From positions 7,410,551 through 7,474,550 of the forward strand of contig OZ036013.1 of assembly GCA_964035015.1 (NCBI GenBank): a DNA stretch of 64,000 bases, written 5' to 3'. Under the pieces are notes generated by a model. It made no database searches, was not told the origin of the DNA, and was given only the letters and a program-made list of their open reading frames with translations. The stretch's first letter is position 1, and each line of letters starts with the position of its first letter. Shown here piece by piece: positions 45,301 through 52,028 of this stretch. The position numbers and the translations under genes are program-made. The DNA is from Corallium rubrum. Its lineage: Eukaryota > Cnidaria > Anthozoa > Scleralcyonacea > Coralliidae.

Positions 45301-48123
45301 CAGGATTTTACACGTCTTTCAAGAAATATCAATAGCTATAATAATGTAAAAACCTGTCGTTCAGGGCTTACGTGTATATTTGTCATATATGAAAGACTAG
45401 TACTAGTGTTTCACATTTTCACTGGTATTAATTTAGTCTTTCAAGTATTAACTGAAGGGGGCTGACCATTTGACTTTTGAGGGCAGGGTTGAGTGATTTC
45501 AGAAGAAAAAAATCCTGCAAGGTCAGGTTTGGGATGGAAAAAAAAGCATGTATTGAATCACAAAGAGAAAAAAATATCCTACATCAAGTTTGAGCAAGAA
45601 AAAAATTGTTTTGGCTCAATGCAGTTGTTCACAGGGCAGTATCGACTGGGTTTGAGATGCCAGTACACCAGTTTGGGCACCCAAACCGAGGTGCCCAAAA
45701 AATATAAACAAACTATTGCTACTGAATCTGAGGGTTTTTTCAAAAACCCTACAAGAATTTAAAATCACCCCTCAGAATGTTAAAAATTGAATCTCAGAAT
45801 ACAGGAAATGGCATTTCCAACCCTAAATTTCAAAATTTTCTGGATCCCCCTTGAGGGTCTCGTGCCTTCAGTGCTGACCAGTATGCCCAAATAATCTCTG
45901 GATATGGCACTGTTCAGAACTATTCTCCTTTACAATTAATATATAGAACAATGTCTAAAATGAATTAAATACATCCAGATCAGATGTTTTCTCCATGTGA
46001 CCCACATAAATGAAACATCTGCAACCAGTGTCTGATACATGTGTCACTTTTCAGATCCATGGAATTTCCAGTAAATGCATAAAAACTATTCCAATGTGTA
46101 ATTTCGAGCTTCGGCGAACAATTAATATACTATCATCATATAAAATTACAACACACGTTACTTTTGTCTTTGTGCCAGACTTGCACATTTAAATGCAATG
46201 TATAAACAGGGCCTATTAATGCTAAAATGCTCAAAAAAAAAGATCTTGCCGAAGCTAAAATGGTGAAAAAAATTCACACATAGTTGTGTCCTGGGAAAAA
46301 AATATTCTTCAGCAAGATGGGTACTGAAAAAAAATTCATGCCCAAACCAGATCACCCCTCAAAAGTCAAATGGTTGGCCCCTAAGACAAATGTTTAAATG
46401 TTGGTTCCACCCTGTGGAAAGTTTAGACAATTTATATTGCTCTATGTATAGTGTAAAATAATGTAACTCATCACAATAGTAGAAGTTTCTCTGAGAGACT
46501 GCACTAAAACAAGCAATTAAAGTGGTAATTATTGTAGTTATTACCATTATTAAATAACCTAATATTTAATACAATTCAATTGTTGTCATGGAAACTTCAA
46601 ACACCTTTGTTGGACAGCAAGTATGGCACCAGACGACAAATTATAGAACACGCTCGACCTAAATCCACTGGAGAATAATTTAAAACATAAACATAAACAT
46701 AAATAAATGACAGCAGCGATAAGCCAAATAATTTCCGTTCATAATACAAATTCCAAAGTGCTGTTTAATAACGTTAAACGTGCTGATAGAAGCATAATAT
46801 ACAGTACACACAGAAGTCTTCGATTAAATTGGAAATTCAATCTCTACAAGTCGATGGGCATGCATGCAAAAACTGCCCACACACAATTCGCACATACATG
46901 TAATTGCAACATTTTGCAACATTCAATTGTAACAAAACGCCGCCAAATCACAAAAACATTCGCGTAAGCACGCCTCGGTTTCTGGAATGAAAAAAACTCG
47001 CACCCAAGAAATTAAGCGATTTAAATCAACTTAACTGCAAAAAGAAACCAAGCATTTGAGACGAGCATATTGGACAAGAAAGCATCATTTAAAACACTGG
47101 GGTTTATTACCAACGAGATACACTTGACGACAGACGAGCGGTGTGTGACCAGACGATATAAAGAAAATTATACAAACGGGGAAAATTATACAGAGGGGAG
47201 CCGTTTGAGATATTTAATTAAAGCAAATATCGGTTCCGTAGGTCCACAAAGTTAAGCAAAGATAGCGAGAATATTTTGCTAATGGCAACATACCGGAGTG
47301 ACATGAAATACGAATGAAAGTCTGACACAGACCAAATTATTTTACGATGAGAACTTTATGGGACACTTGACATTTGCTTCTGAATAGGTTGTGTAGGCAG
47401 GACGCCAAAATAGTCTGGCCTTTTGATAGCTGTACAACCACAGTTTTTAATACAAACGGCGTTCGACAGTGGCAACCCGTTGTCAACTACAGCGGTGAAG
47501 GTGCACGTCGAAATACCGAACCATAAGGTCAAATTCCCGAACACGACAAACCCCGACAAGCACTATAAACATGTATATATAAACAGAACAAACTGGACTC
47601 GAACAAGACCCAAATGGGTCGGGCAAATAGCAAGAGAAAGCACTCACCTTACTAGTCTAAGCTGCAGCGAATCTTTCGATACTTTGATTAAGTTCTGGGC
47701 GTCCAAATGAACCAGATGGTCAGTAGGTTCCGAGTTAATCTCTTCGATTAAATCACCTTGCAAGATTCCCTGTAAATCGGCTTTTCCACCAGGAGTTACC
47801 TTCGATTAGAGAGCGAAATAAAACCACACATGTAAACAGGAGAGCGCAAACAGAGCAGAGAAATACAGCTTAAGTGTTAACAAGGCGGTAAACATCGCTT
47901 TCGACCAAACAGATCGACGCACTGTTCGACCGTGGTCCCTTTCGATGTTCTCCCAACATGGCGCAAGCCAGCAGGCCCGCTTACGAACTCGTTTTGAACA
48001 TACCCTAGCAATAGATAGAGGCTTCCCAAAGTCCTTTCCCCCTTGTAGACGAAATCCCCACGGTCCGCCGTTGGTTAAGATGGCAGTGTATTCGGCTGTT
48101 GCCATTTCAATATCGCCAACTGG
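8993..48123 (-). CDS. PDZ-LIM protein, PDLIM/Enigma/Zasp class (9 coding exons, 3' end missing)
   Basis: Actin-associated scaffold: in this family the PDZ domain binds alpha-actinin-type partners at Z-discs or stress fibres and the LIM domains bind kinases and other proteins. I joined nine minus-strand exons at GT-AG sites: 48105-48004, 47799-47648, 42659-42510, 42392-42271, 31841-31743, 25022-24918, 23506-23122, 20604-20424, 9229-8993. The phases agree at every junction and total exactly 511 codons. The order is PDZ ([13 protein letters not shown] loop), a KPRPF stretch, a Ser-rich linker, two QSRSF-LLQ linker motifs, a Pro-rich linker, LIM1, LIM2 and half of LIM3. Three LIM domains point to the Enigma/LDB3 branch rather than the single-LIM ALP branch. 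The start ATG at 48105 opens directly into the PDZ. The end of LIM3 and the stop codon were not found. Introns are large (up to about 11 kb) and full of transposons, and one contains another gene. Confidence 0.9.
9481..9620. repeat. ~140-bp fold-back
   Basis: GCGGTTTTCCACTAGGCGACT and its inexact complement GTCGCACGGTGAAAAACCGCC bound a short AT-rich loop. Confidence 0.6.
10085..10747. repeat. Fold-back element, copy 2 of the same family
   Basis: Arms 10088-10300 and 10500-10747 match each other and the 6.8-kb copy. The loop carries another MITE (10337-10500). Confidence 0.75.
10337..10500. mobile_element. ~165-bp MITE with TA target, nested
   Basis: Ends AGAGCGTTTTCA and TGAAAACGCTCT between TA dinucleotides. 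The interior has CACCAATATGGCCGCC. A diverged relative lies at 3681-3852 in inverse orientation. Confidence 0.75.
11119..12402 (-). CDS. Tropomyosin-like coiled-coil protein, nested gene
   Basis: 427 residues if translation starts at the ATG at 12402. Residues 1-160 are polar and disordered, with SLFETWQ and a [15 protein letters not shown] patch. Residues about 163-416 form an almost unbroken charged coiled coil rich in K, R and E. Its length is close to tropomyosin (284). An ungapped alignment made by eye with animal tropomyosin (SL..I..LE near the start of the match, and LK...EKR..Y...I near the end) is suggestive but weak. The gene lies in PDZ-LIM intron 8 on the same strand but has its own leader exon and stop codon. 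It could also be a different coiled-coil family. A role in actin filaments is inference only. Confidence 0.75.
   Translation of the reverse strand: MLSGTEELRTSKATVVRPTSLESFQNRTSPAKPLEVRGDCKSGDEIEGLRSTFVGDRLQNQFHSTRSLFETWQPKQAHEQRPKSPVSGNTSPPVPDSPVFERLESFSALKKRFESDANNNNTVPQDVPRATRHSSCGLGTPRQSWASSSSPDSSRRSSASSTEMNEKLRRSSEMSIVRERIVIAKQELAEINERRGVTQRAYADAKRRIQSSKAKSKSLREQIRSLEDIIERKERKTGELTKRLGARTIVIEQNRRAAEYYDRDIRNESELIRSMTEKIEVTRARKKATIERIREIAQRLPPVKAAIEEAEERKDKARSKARRFEDILTKSSIRLKNARTLSADAEKRTSFRGYRLEDVHKKIREQRERSKRAKSDISYLEYRKELITEQLEECKEDVRNIVMRLNPHRQQKALGFTYTRLPMSEEL
12416..12760 (-). promoter_or_regulatory. Leader exon and 79-bp intron of the nested coiled-coil gene
   Basis: On the minus strand a donor (AGTGG then gtgagc) lies after 12496 and an acceptor (cgttacag) just above 12416, giving a 79-bp intron. 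The leader exon runs upstream from 12496; its start is not defined. The reading frame stays open back to a TGA near 12560 but has no ATG, so 12402 is the first in-frame start. An out-of-frame ATG at 12406 gives a 6-codon upstream ORF overlapping the start. Confidence 0.5.
12761..14835. other. Intron 8 sequence upstream of the nested gene
   Basis: No exon or repeat family recognised. The first few hundred bases may hold the nested gene's promoter. Confidence 0.45.
14836..15122 (+). repeat. ~26-bp minisatellite of the TCTGGCGTTAG motif
   Basis: About ten units of GAGTAAAATAGCCTGGCGTTAGAC with drift. Single copies of the motif are spread over the window (see findings). Confidence 0.85.
15640..16440 (+). 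mobile_element. Non-LTR retrotransposon C-terminal fragment
   Basis: The 163-codon frame 15859-16350 encodes [16 protein letters not shown] and then [19 protein letters not shown], a C-x2-C-H-C knuckle commonly found at the C-terminus of cnidarian LINE proteins. No upstream reverse transcriptase was found. It lies in PDZ-LIM intron 8. Confidence 0.6.
16736..16803 (+). repeat. (TA)n microsatellite
   Basis: About 34 TA units. Confidence 0.95.
16928..17104 (+). repeat. (GTTT)n microsatellite
   Basis: About 44 uninterrupted units, directly followed by the palindromic MITE copy 1. Confidence 0.97.
17144..17323. repeat. ~180-bp palindromic MITE, copy 1
   Basis: Begins CTATAGACCACTTTCAT and folds back on itself (TTCTTTTATGTGCATCT with its complement, CCTTTCTGGCC with GGCCAGAAAGG). 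The right end is truncated. Confidence 0.85.
18278..18390 (+). repeat. (AAAAC)n run between inverted copies
   Basis: About 20 units. On either side (18136-18190 and 18462-18515) lies an inexact inverted pair with CTCAGCG-GAGAA and CTGCTC-C-AGGGT, possibly two retroposed copies joined tail to tail. Confidence 0.75.
20014..20272 (+). repeat. 16-bp minisatellite
   Basis: About 15 units of GAGAGATGGTCGTTGT with GGCC and GATC variants. It lies about 150 bp downstream of PDZ-LIM exon 8 (in intron 8). Confidence 0.9.
20424..20604 (-). CDS. PDZ-LIM exon 8: LIM1 and start of LIM2
   Basis: 181 bp. Completes LIM1 ([11 protein letters not shown] and LYCEGC ligand groups) and opens LIM2 ([10 protein letters not shown]). 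Acceptor ttccag, donor gtaagt, ends in phase 0. Confidence 0.92.
20783..21105. repeat. ~320-bp fold-back with GGCCGGCC ends
   Basis: AATGGGGGGTGTTTACGTGA pairs with a segment ending GTGTAAACACCCCTCATT. GGCCGGCC/CCGGCCT motifs recur inside the arms. Confidence 0.75.
21491..21729. repeat. ~240-bp MITE
   Basis: TAGGCGAGTTTCAAGGTGTT and its complement at both ends, next to A/T that could be a TA target. The interior is GC-richer than the flanks. Confidence 0.75.
22635..22866. repeat. Cluster of GACGCATTATGCGTC palindromes
   Basis: Repeats of AGACGCATTATGCGTCNGGACG, GACGCTTTAAAGCGTC and GTATAAAGACGGGCA in both orientations. Confidence 0.75.
23122..23506 (-). CDS. PDZ-LIM exon 7: Pro/Ser linker and start of LIM1
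   Basis: 385 bp. Encodes a long Ser/Pro/Arg-rich linker ending in a run of prolines and then CHGCGQIIQ, which holds the first two zinc ligands of LIM1. Ends in phase 2 at gtaagt. Confidence 0.85.
24124..24610. mobile_element. Non-coding relative of the recombinase element
   Basis: A hairpin (24124-24184 pairing with 24201-24263, core GAGGTCTGTACGGGAAAGTA) is followed by TTTATCATATAGC and, 330 bp on, CCATATAATAAA. The order is the same as at 55.0-56.4 kb. No coding sequence is left. Confidence 0.5.
24918..25022 (-). CDS. PDZ-LIM exon 6: second QSRSF-LLQ linker motif
   Basis: 105 bp, phase 1 at both ends. Encodes [14 protein letters not shown], then [15 protein letters not shown]. Near-duplicate of the exon 5 core, so the pair looks like an old tandem exon duplication. 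Donor gtaag follows GGCGGAG. Confidence 0.78.
25198..25722 (+). mobile_element. Mutator-type MITE copy 2
   Basis: Same termini and interior as copy 1 in reverse. Perfect 9-bp target duplication AGGACTCCA (25189-25197, 25723-25731). Lies in PDZ-LIM intron 5, about 175 bp upstream of exon 6. Confidence 0.92.
25840..26575. repeat. ~730-bp element with CCGGAT-rich ends
   Basis: TAGGGACGTGCCGGAT at the left and a near complement (ATCCGGCGCATCCCTA) at the right. CCGGAT/ATCCGG recurs inside. No target duplication seen. Lies in PDZ-LIM intron 5. Confidence 0.5.
27700..28472. repeat. Nested CCTCGGGAAACA-type fold-back, copy A
   Basis: Outer ends CACTTAATGTCTG(A/C)TCCC pair. Inside is a 46-bp palindrome (27798-27843, CTTCAATGTCACCCGAGGGC) and a long stretch shared in inverse with 30123-30797. 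Confidence 0.75.
28488..28582. repeat. ~95-bp hairpin with TCTAACGTTTCGAG arms
   Basis: GAACGTATAGGAGTCTAACG pairs with its near complement across a ~30-bp loop containing GACGAAGGGCCTTCG, itself palindromic. Confidence 0.8.
29757..30890. repeat. Fold-back element split by copy B
   Basis: AGTGCCTACGAAACAAAAAT at the left matches the complement of 30798-30890. A second arm pair is 29870-29960/30030-30122 (CTTTGCTATTATCAAA, GCATAATGA). Confidence 0.7.
30123..30797. repeat. CCTCGGGAAACA-type element, copy B (inverse of A)
   Basis: Matches about 27740-28360 in reverse, with the same central palindrome (near 30697-30745). It is inserted into the right arm of the 29.76-30.89 kb fold-back. Confidence 0.75.
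31465..31553. repeat. Third hairpin of the GGTCTGTACGGG type
   Basis: CGGTTTGTACGGGAAAATGT pairs with a segment ending CATACAGACCTCG. Arms are about 40 bp and imperfect. No second element end was recognised nearby. Confidence 0.6.
31743..31841 (-). CDS. PDZ-LIM exon 5: first QSRSF-LLQ linker motif
   Basis: 99 bp, phase 1 at both ends, acceptor tttccag. Encodes [14 protein letters not shown], then QSRSFQLLQ. This resembles the conserved QS-SF-LQ motif of the PDLIM linker (DUF4749 region). The next exon repeats the motif. Confidence 0.72.
32755..33375 (+). mobile_element. piggyBac-like 5' fragment
   Basis: A TTAA (32755-32758) is followed by CCCTTTCCCTAGTACGCC, a piggyBac-like end. At 33050 an acidic open frame begins ([19 protein letters not shown]) that meets a stop at 33281. 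A shifted frame continues with [14 protein letters not shown] and SEMNQYAA. This matches the start of the piggyBac transposase domain (D-F--FF-DE----IV-ETNRYA). The fragment ends near 33375, where a different inverted repeat begins. No right end was found. Confidence 0.6.
33349..34462. repeat. Inverted-repeat element next to the piggyBac fragment
   Basis: 33349-33435 and the reverse complement of 34365-34462 share TTTGATGGTCGGTAGCATCA, TCTGTGCCCAGAC and a CAAATTT-GAATCC stretch. The 0.9-kb interior is AT-rich, with a run of repeated aaaaatcatg units (about 33620-33730) and no coding sequence seen. Confidence 0.6.
34486..35071 (+). repeat. Left long terminal inverted repeat
   Basis: Matches the reverse complement of 39300-39876 with few differences. 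A 73-codon open frame within it is repeated almost exactly in the right arm, a sign of recent homogenisation rather than coding. Confidence 0.9.
35503..36584 (-). mobile_element. Internally deleted hAT element with perfect 8-bp TSD
   Basis: Termini are TAGAGATGAGCCGATTA and its complement, followed by repeated CCGATTAATCGG sub-terminal palindromes. The 8-bp duplication CTTCGGAT is perfect on both sides (35495-35502, 36585-36592), as expected for hAT. The element lies inside the larger transposon's transposase gene, so it is the younger of the two. It keeps only the end of its own transposase. Confidence 0.92.
35707..36020 (-). pseudogene. hAT transposase C-terminal dimerisation domain (fragment)
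   Basis: On the minus strand the frame encodes [27 protein letters not shown] and [19 protein letters not shown], then [16 protein letters not shown]. This is the hAT C-terminal motif (W-W, SER-FS-AGN, R-L-P--A-FL--N). The catalytic domain and zinc finger are missing. The fragment reads from about 36020 to a stop near 35707. Confidence 0.85.
39300..39876 (-). repeat. Right long terminal inverted repeat
   Basis: Reverse complement of 34486-35071, with most differences near the outer end. Ends ATGGAATGACC before CAAAGG. Confidence 0.9.
39883..42064. other. Intron 4 remainder with fold-backs and a minisatellite
   Basis: Holds an inverted pair at 40128-40150/40530-40553 (AATATAGAGGGCAAAATT type), another pair at 40561-40610/40652-40709, the 41-kb minisatellite and a small hairpin near 41895-41920 (TTGGTATCC/GGATACCAA). 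No host gene seen. Confidence 0.6.
41012..41332 (+). repeat. 19-bp minisatellite
   Basis: About 17 units of CACTCCACCCAAGATTGCC with variants (CCTGAGATT, CCTGATATT). Open frames through it on both strands are by-products of the repeat. Confidence 0.9.
42271..42392 (-). CDS. PDZ-LIM exon 4: Ser-rich linker
   Basis: 122 bp, enters in phase 2 and leaves in phase 1. Encodes [15 protein letters not shown] followed by a Ser-rich run and DDFD. Flanked by a good acceptor (ctgtag) and donor (gtatgt). Confidence 0.7.
42510..42659 (-). CDS. PDZ-LIM exon 3: linker with KPRPF motif
   Basis: 150 bp, phase 2 on both sides. Encodes a Ser/Pro-rich linker with [19 protein letters not shown]-like patch sits at this place in Enigma-family linkers; whether it counts as a ZM motif is unclear. 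Confidence 0.75.
43645..43832. repeat. ~190-bp fold-back
   Basis: GTCGTGAAAGAGACTGGCAC and GTCCTGGAAAATC at the left pair with the complement at the right (CAGGACAGTACCAGTCTCTTTCACG). Confidence 0.8.
45455..46384. repeat. ~930-bp element with ACCATTTGACTTTTGAGGG ends
   Basis: Left and right ends are complements over about 27 bp. The interior is A-rich without a credible gene. In PDZ-LIM intron 2. Confidence 0.65.
47648..47799 (-). CDS. PDZ-LIM exon 2: second half of PDZ
   Basis: Begins with V-T-P-G-G-K-A at an acceptor and continues with [10 protein letters not shown] and HLDAQNLIK, the GD-I-N and helix-B parts of a PDZ domain. Ends in phase 2 before gtgagt. 152 bp. Confidence 0.88.
48004..48123 (-). 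CDS. PDZ-LIM exon 1: start codon and first half of PDZ
   Basis: ATG at 48105. The encoded N-terminus has [15 protein letters not shown], the carboxylate-binding loop of PDLIM-type PDZ domains. The exon ends after an AGG codon before gtatgt (48003). A short leader reaches back to a possible acceptor (AG at 48125-48124). Confidence 0.88.
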
Positions 48124-48480
48124 CTAAATCAAATGTCGACTCCCGGTGGAACAAACTTTAGTTCGAGCGCAGTAATTCCCCGCAAGTCACACGCGAGAAT
48201 GTTTACGATGCGTTTCGTGATAATATTCGGATCTCTGCCGCGATTGGGCGACAGACAATGGCATTATTAAACGCGCTCCAACCATTGGCTAAACGAGAGC
48301 TACATATGAAAAAATCTCAGTTACACTTCCCGTTGCCTTCCCTTTAACTCTAGAATTGAATAGATTTAGCGGAGAAAAACTTGCAACACACTTACCTCAC
48401 AATGTCATTCGTGGTATGCAAAACACAGTCCGAGCGATAATGTTAACTTGTCTTCAGAAGGAGTCGGCTATTATAGCTGT
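48124..48480 (-). promoter_or_regulatory. Probable 5' UTR exon and first intron of the PDZ-LIM gene
   Basis: On the minus strand a strong donor (GTGAG followed by gtaagt) falls after 48396, and a plausible acceptor lies at 48125-48124, just before the start exon. A non-coding first exon ending at 48396 is therefore likely. No TATA box was recognised. The promoter should lie a little above 48480. Confidence 0.45.
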
Positions 48481-48733
48481 GTAATTGGATGAGCGTCGGA
48501 ACGCCTATCACTGGCAGTGGAAATTCCTCTGCCTGCTCTAGCATTGCCATATTTGGTCATAAATTGTAACAATGTTTCGCTGCATTTGTCATCAACCTCG
48601 GATCAACGTAGCCCGACTCCTACCATACTATTCCCTTGTCCGTCTTCTCGACAAGTCAAGCAGGATTTACAAGAATTTCTTTCGTGCTGTACAGATAACG
48701 ACAGATGCAAGACAACCAAACAATAGTCACTAT

Positions 48734-49548
48734 AATAATGCGGGTATCAGCGGCTTTCCCGAGGGGGCGACCCCCGGGCAACCCACGGGCAACCCACGGG
48801 CATGGCACGGGATTTGTTTTAAAATCACGCCCCAGAGACAGGGGATTTAGCCTACTTTTGTATTTTGTCAAATTACCCCCGGGGACTTCCCCCCGGGATT
48901 TGCACATCTCCTGCTGTTACATGGGTCAGCGGTGATTCGTCGAGAAACGAACAACAGGAGCTGTCTGACATTGTAGTCAGGTAAGTGTTTGTAACCGAAG
49001 AATCCTTCATATTTGGGTGAATAATTAAGTCATCCATCACCAGTAAATGTTGGAAACAAAAGAATATTTGTTTGAAACTAAGGATGAAAACTTTTTAAGC
49101 GTTTTGTGAATATCAGTAATGACTAAAAGTGTTTTTTGTTTGTACGAGCAGCTGATACAAAATTAAGTCTATTAAAAAAGTTGTCATTTTAATAGCCTAA
49201 TTGCACACTGTACTTTATTGATATTAATATATATTGCTGTCGTTGTGGTCAGTATTACTTTGTAGTAATTAAATTTCTTTATTAAACTGGCTTTTCTTCG
49301 AGTTTTGAAGCTTTCTTGTGGACTTTCTACTAGCACAATTGCATTTTCTTTGCAAATGACCATTGGAAGGTCTCCTTTTGGAAAACATTGTTTCCCAAAT
49401 TTCCCCCAGGGGTGGGGGTATTTGTCACAATATTTCCTCCCAACCCAGGGGCTTTAGCATCCTTTTGTCAAGGGTAATTTGACAAATCCCCCTGGGTCCC
49501 CGGGGTCGCCCCCTCGGGAAAGCCGCTGATACCCGCATAATAATAATA
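48734..49548. repeat. ~815-bp element with GC-rich inverted ends
   Basis: ATGCGGGTATCAGCGGCTTT and complement at the two ends, with GGGGGCGACCCC just inside. The middle is AT-rich. Located upstream of the PDZ-LIM gene. Confidence 0.75.
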
Positions 49549-49745
49549 ATTGCAGTCCGCGTCTGTTTAAATTGAAGTGAAATTCTCTTATTAAAAATAA
49601 ACACACCGTTACTCACATTCCAAAAAATTTTTGTACTTGTCTTGGTTATAAGATATATTATAGAAGCAATATCTTCTGTATAAAAGTCTCCCCATTTCTA
49701 TAGTTCACTCGTACCTAACTATACCAGGAGTTCTTCCAACAATCA

Positions 49746-49811
49746 TTAGGGATAATGGGGACAACACGAGGATCTTTAGACTTAATCCTCGTCGTCTCCC
49801 ATTATCCCTAT
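49746..49811. repeat. Hairpin with 26-bp arms
   Basis: AGGGATAATGGGGACAACAC pairs with GTCGTCTCCCATTATCCCT across a short loop. Confidence 0.8.
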
Positions 49812-50249
49812 AAGCGTACTTCGCTACGCGACAAAAAATTCTCTTCTTTATATGACCAAACATGTTTATATGAAAAGCTTAAGATTGAATGTTGTCGATC
49901 TGATCAAACAAAATGGCTGAAATCAATATAATCCACACGAAGTTGAGTGGATTGACTTGAGATTCAGGCAAGAATCGGCTTGAGTGTTGGTGAGGGTTTC
50001 ACTTGAAAATGATTTAATACGCATGAGTGAAGTTAGTCGCGTGTCGTGTAACATTGCAGACCTTAAGGAAAACAAAGAAAATACTGCGATATTAATCCCT
50101 TCTTGAAATCTGAACTGATGTACCTCTAGGGTTTAGTCTTTTCCTCCAGCTAAAAATACATAAACTAACAATATGTGGATCAAAGTACTTATCATTTTTT
50201 TAGAAGTAATATTGGACATTTCACCCGATTGCATAGCATGTTCTCGGTA

Positions 50250-50415
50250 TTTTAGGTGAAGGAAAATTCGAGTGTAGAATATATACATTTTAAGACCAAA
50301 CCGGGACCAGTTGCGAAAAATTTAAATGCAACTACACAGGCCTTCCGGCAGGAAATGAACCCACGACCTTGCGATTCTAGTGCAATGCTCTGACCACTGA
50401 GCCACGGAGGGCGTT
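50250..50415 (-). mobile_element. tRNA-derived SINE, minus-strand copy
   Basis: Same head in inverse (B box 50361-50351, A box 50404-50394) and the same tail. A partial third piece, B box plus tail, lies at 50490-50590 on the plus strand. The three together form an inverted cluster. Confidence 0.65.
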
Positions 50416-50715
50416 GCCGAGAGCTCGATCGCGATAATATATAATAAGGTGGTAATGCCAGGAGAGAATTGGGTATATTGTAAGTAATATTGGGTTCAAT
50501 TCCTGCCGGAAGGCCTGTGTAGTTGCATTTTTCGCAACTGGTCCCGGTTTGGTCTCACAATGTATATATTCTACACTCGAATTTTCCTCCACCAAAAATC
50601 CCTAGAACATGCTATGCAATCGGGTGAAATGCCCAATATTATTTCTAATAAACCCAATTCTCTCCTGGCATTACCACCTTAGTGTATACAGAACTCGCGA
50701 TCAAGCTCTCGGCAA

Positions 50716-50900
50716 CGCCCTCTGTGGCTCAGTGGTCAGAGCATTGCACTGGAATCGTAAGGTCGTGGGTTCAATTCCTGCCGGAAGGCATGTGTAGTTG
50801 CATTTTTCGCAACTGGTCCGGGTTTGGTCTTAAAATGTATATATTCTACACTCGAATTTTCCTAGAACATGCTATACTTATCATCATGTTGTCTTAATGA
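50716..50900 (+). mobile_element. tRNA-derived SINE, plus-strand copy
   Basis: tRNA-like head 50716-50788 with A box TGGCTCAGTGG (50725-50735) and B box GGTTCAATTCC (50768-50778). The tail contains TTGCATTTTTCGCAACTGG. The acceptor stem does not pair well, so it is a SINE head rather than a tRNA gene. Confidence 0.7.
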
Positions 50901-51527
50901 GTCGTATTCAGCTGAAGGTATAATTATAACCGAATGTCGATATGGCGAATACTCCTGCATGCATGTTCAGTTGCACGGTGTCTTAAAAGTTCACGAGTGG
51001 TGTAGATTATAGCTATATTGTAGGCATGTATTACGAGTATATATAGTTAACTTTTCTTGACTATAGGACCCTGTTTACATGAAACGTACTGCATGACAGT
51101 CGAACTGGACCCGAAAAACGTTAAGTCAATCCGGCAGATGTTTTTATACATGAAAAAGCCGATTTGTTTGAAAGGCTATTCTAGTCTAGTTTGGCAACGC
51201 TATTTTTAAAGACATATCAAAATGGGCACACGTTGGCACTTTTTTTTGTTTTGCGCCCGTTTTCAAAATTATGCGACCAGGCGTCGAGTCTGTGAAGCAG
51301 ACGGATTTCCAGTCCTCGCACGAAGGAACACGCAGCTAACACCGCTGCCAAACGTTTTGCGCATACGCGACGTCCGAGCTCGGCCTCAGAAAAAGAGCGG
51401 GAAAACACTGAAATATTTGGACTGGTCCGAGAGTCCAACTAACACAAAAGTTAAAATTATAAGCATCACTACCAAAAAGATAAGGTAGGTAATTTATCAG
51501 TGCATGGCTTCTTTGTCAATATTGTAA

Positions 51528-52028
51528 CAACCTCGTCCCCAGGGCATTTTTCCTCCACGTCGGGAGGTCGGCGAAAATGGCCCTGGCATCGGCTGGTCGA
51601 TTCTATAATCGGATTGGCCGGTTTAAAAACTTGATTAATTCAGATACAGTGTAATTTATTCATCAAAACATGAATTGCAATAAATCCACTCTGCGAAGTT
51701 CATTCAAAGAGTTGTAACGATAGCTTTGGTTAACGTCAAGAACAACATTAGATATATGTTTCTTCCCGACATTTAAATGTATCCTGGATAATCGTGGGGA
51801 GTATCATGATGAATAATGCTAGCCAGTTGTATTTATGATAAAGGTTCACATGAGTGATTCGGCAGAGCGTTAAATATTTCTTATTTATTATTCATGTACA
51901 CGTATTATACAAAAACGAAACACAAAGACCGCATAAATTTTCTTGCCAAAACACCCCAAAATTCTGGGTGTCACGTGACCAGCCGATGCCACCCAACGTG
52001 GAGGCAAAATGCCCTGGGGACGAGGTTG
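51528..52028 (+). mobile_element. Mutator-type MITE copy 3
   Basis: Same family. The flanks repeat AATATTGTAA (51518-51527, 52029-52038), a 10-bp duplication. Lacks about 25 bp near its right terminal repeat. Confidence 0.9.

Larger units (their letters stand above)
42660..47647. other. PDZ-LIM intron 2
   Basis: Apart from the fold-backs at 43.6 and 45.5-46.4 kb and a 27-bp direct duplication at about 43946-43998, no feature was recognised. Confidence 0.5.

Noticed and set aside
49744..49756. TAGGGATAA, part of a homing-endonuclease-like site
   Set aside because: Only part of the site is present and it lies in a hairpin arm; chance match.
50716..50788. Possible true tRNA gene
   Set aside because: Boxes A and B are present, but arms do not pair well and similar heads with the same tail lie nearby, so SINE is the better call.
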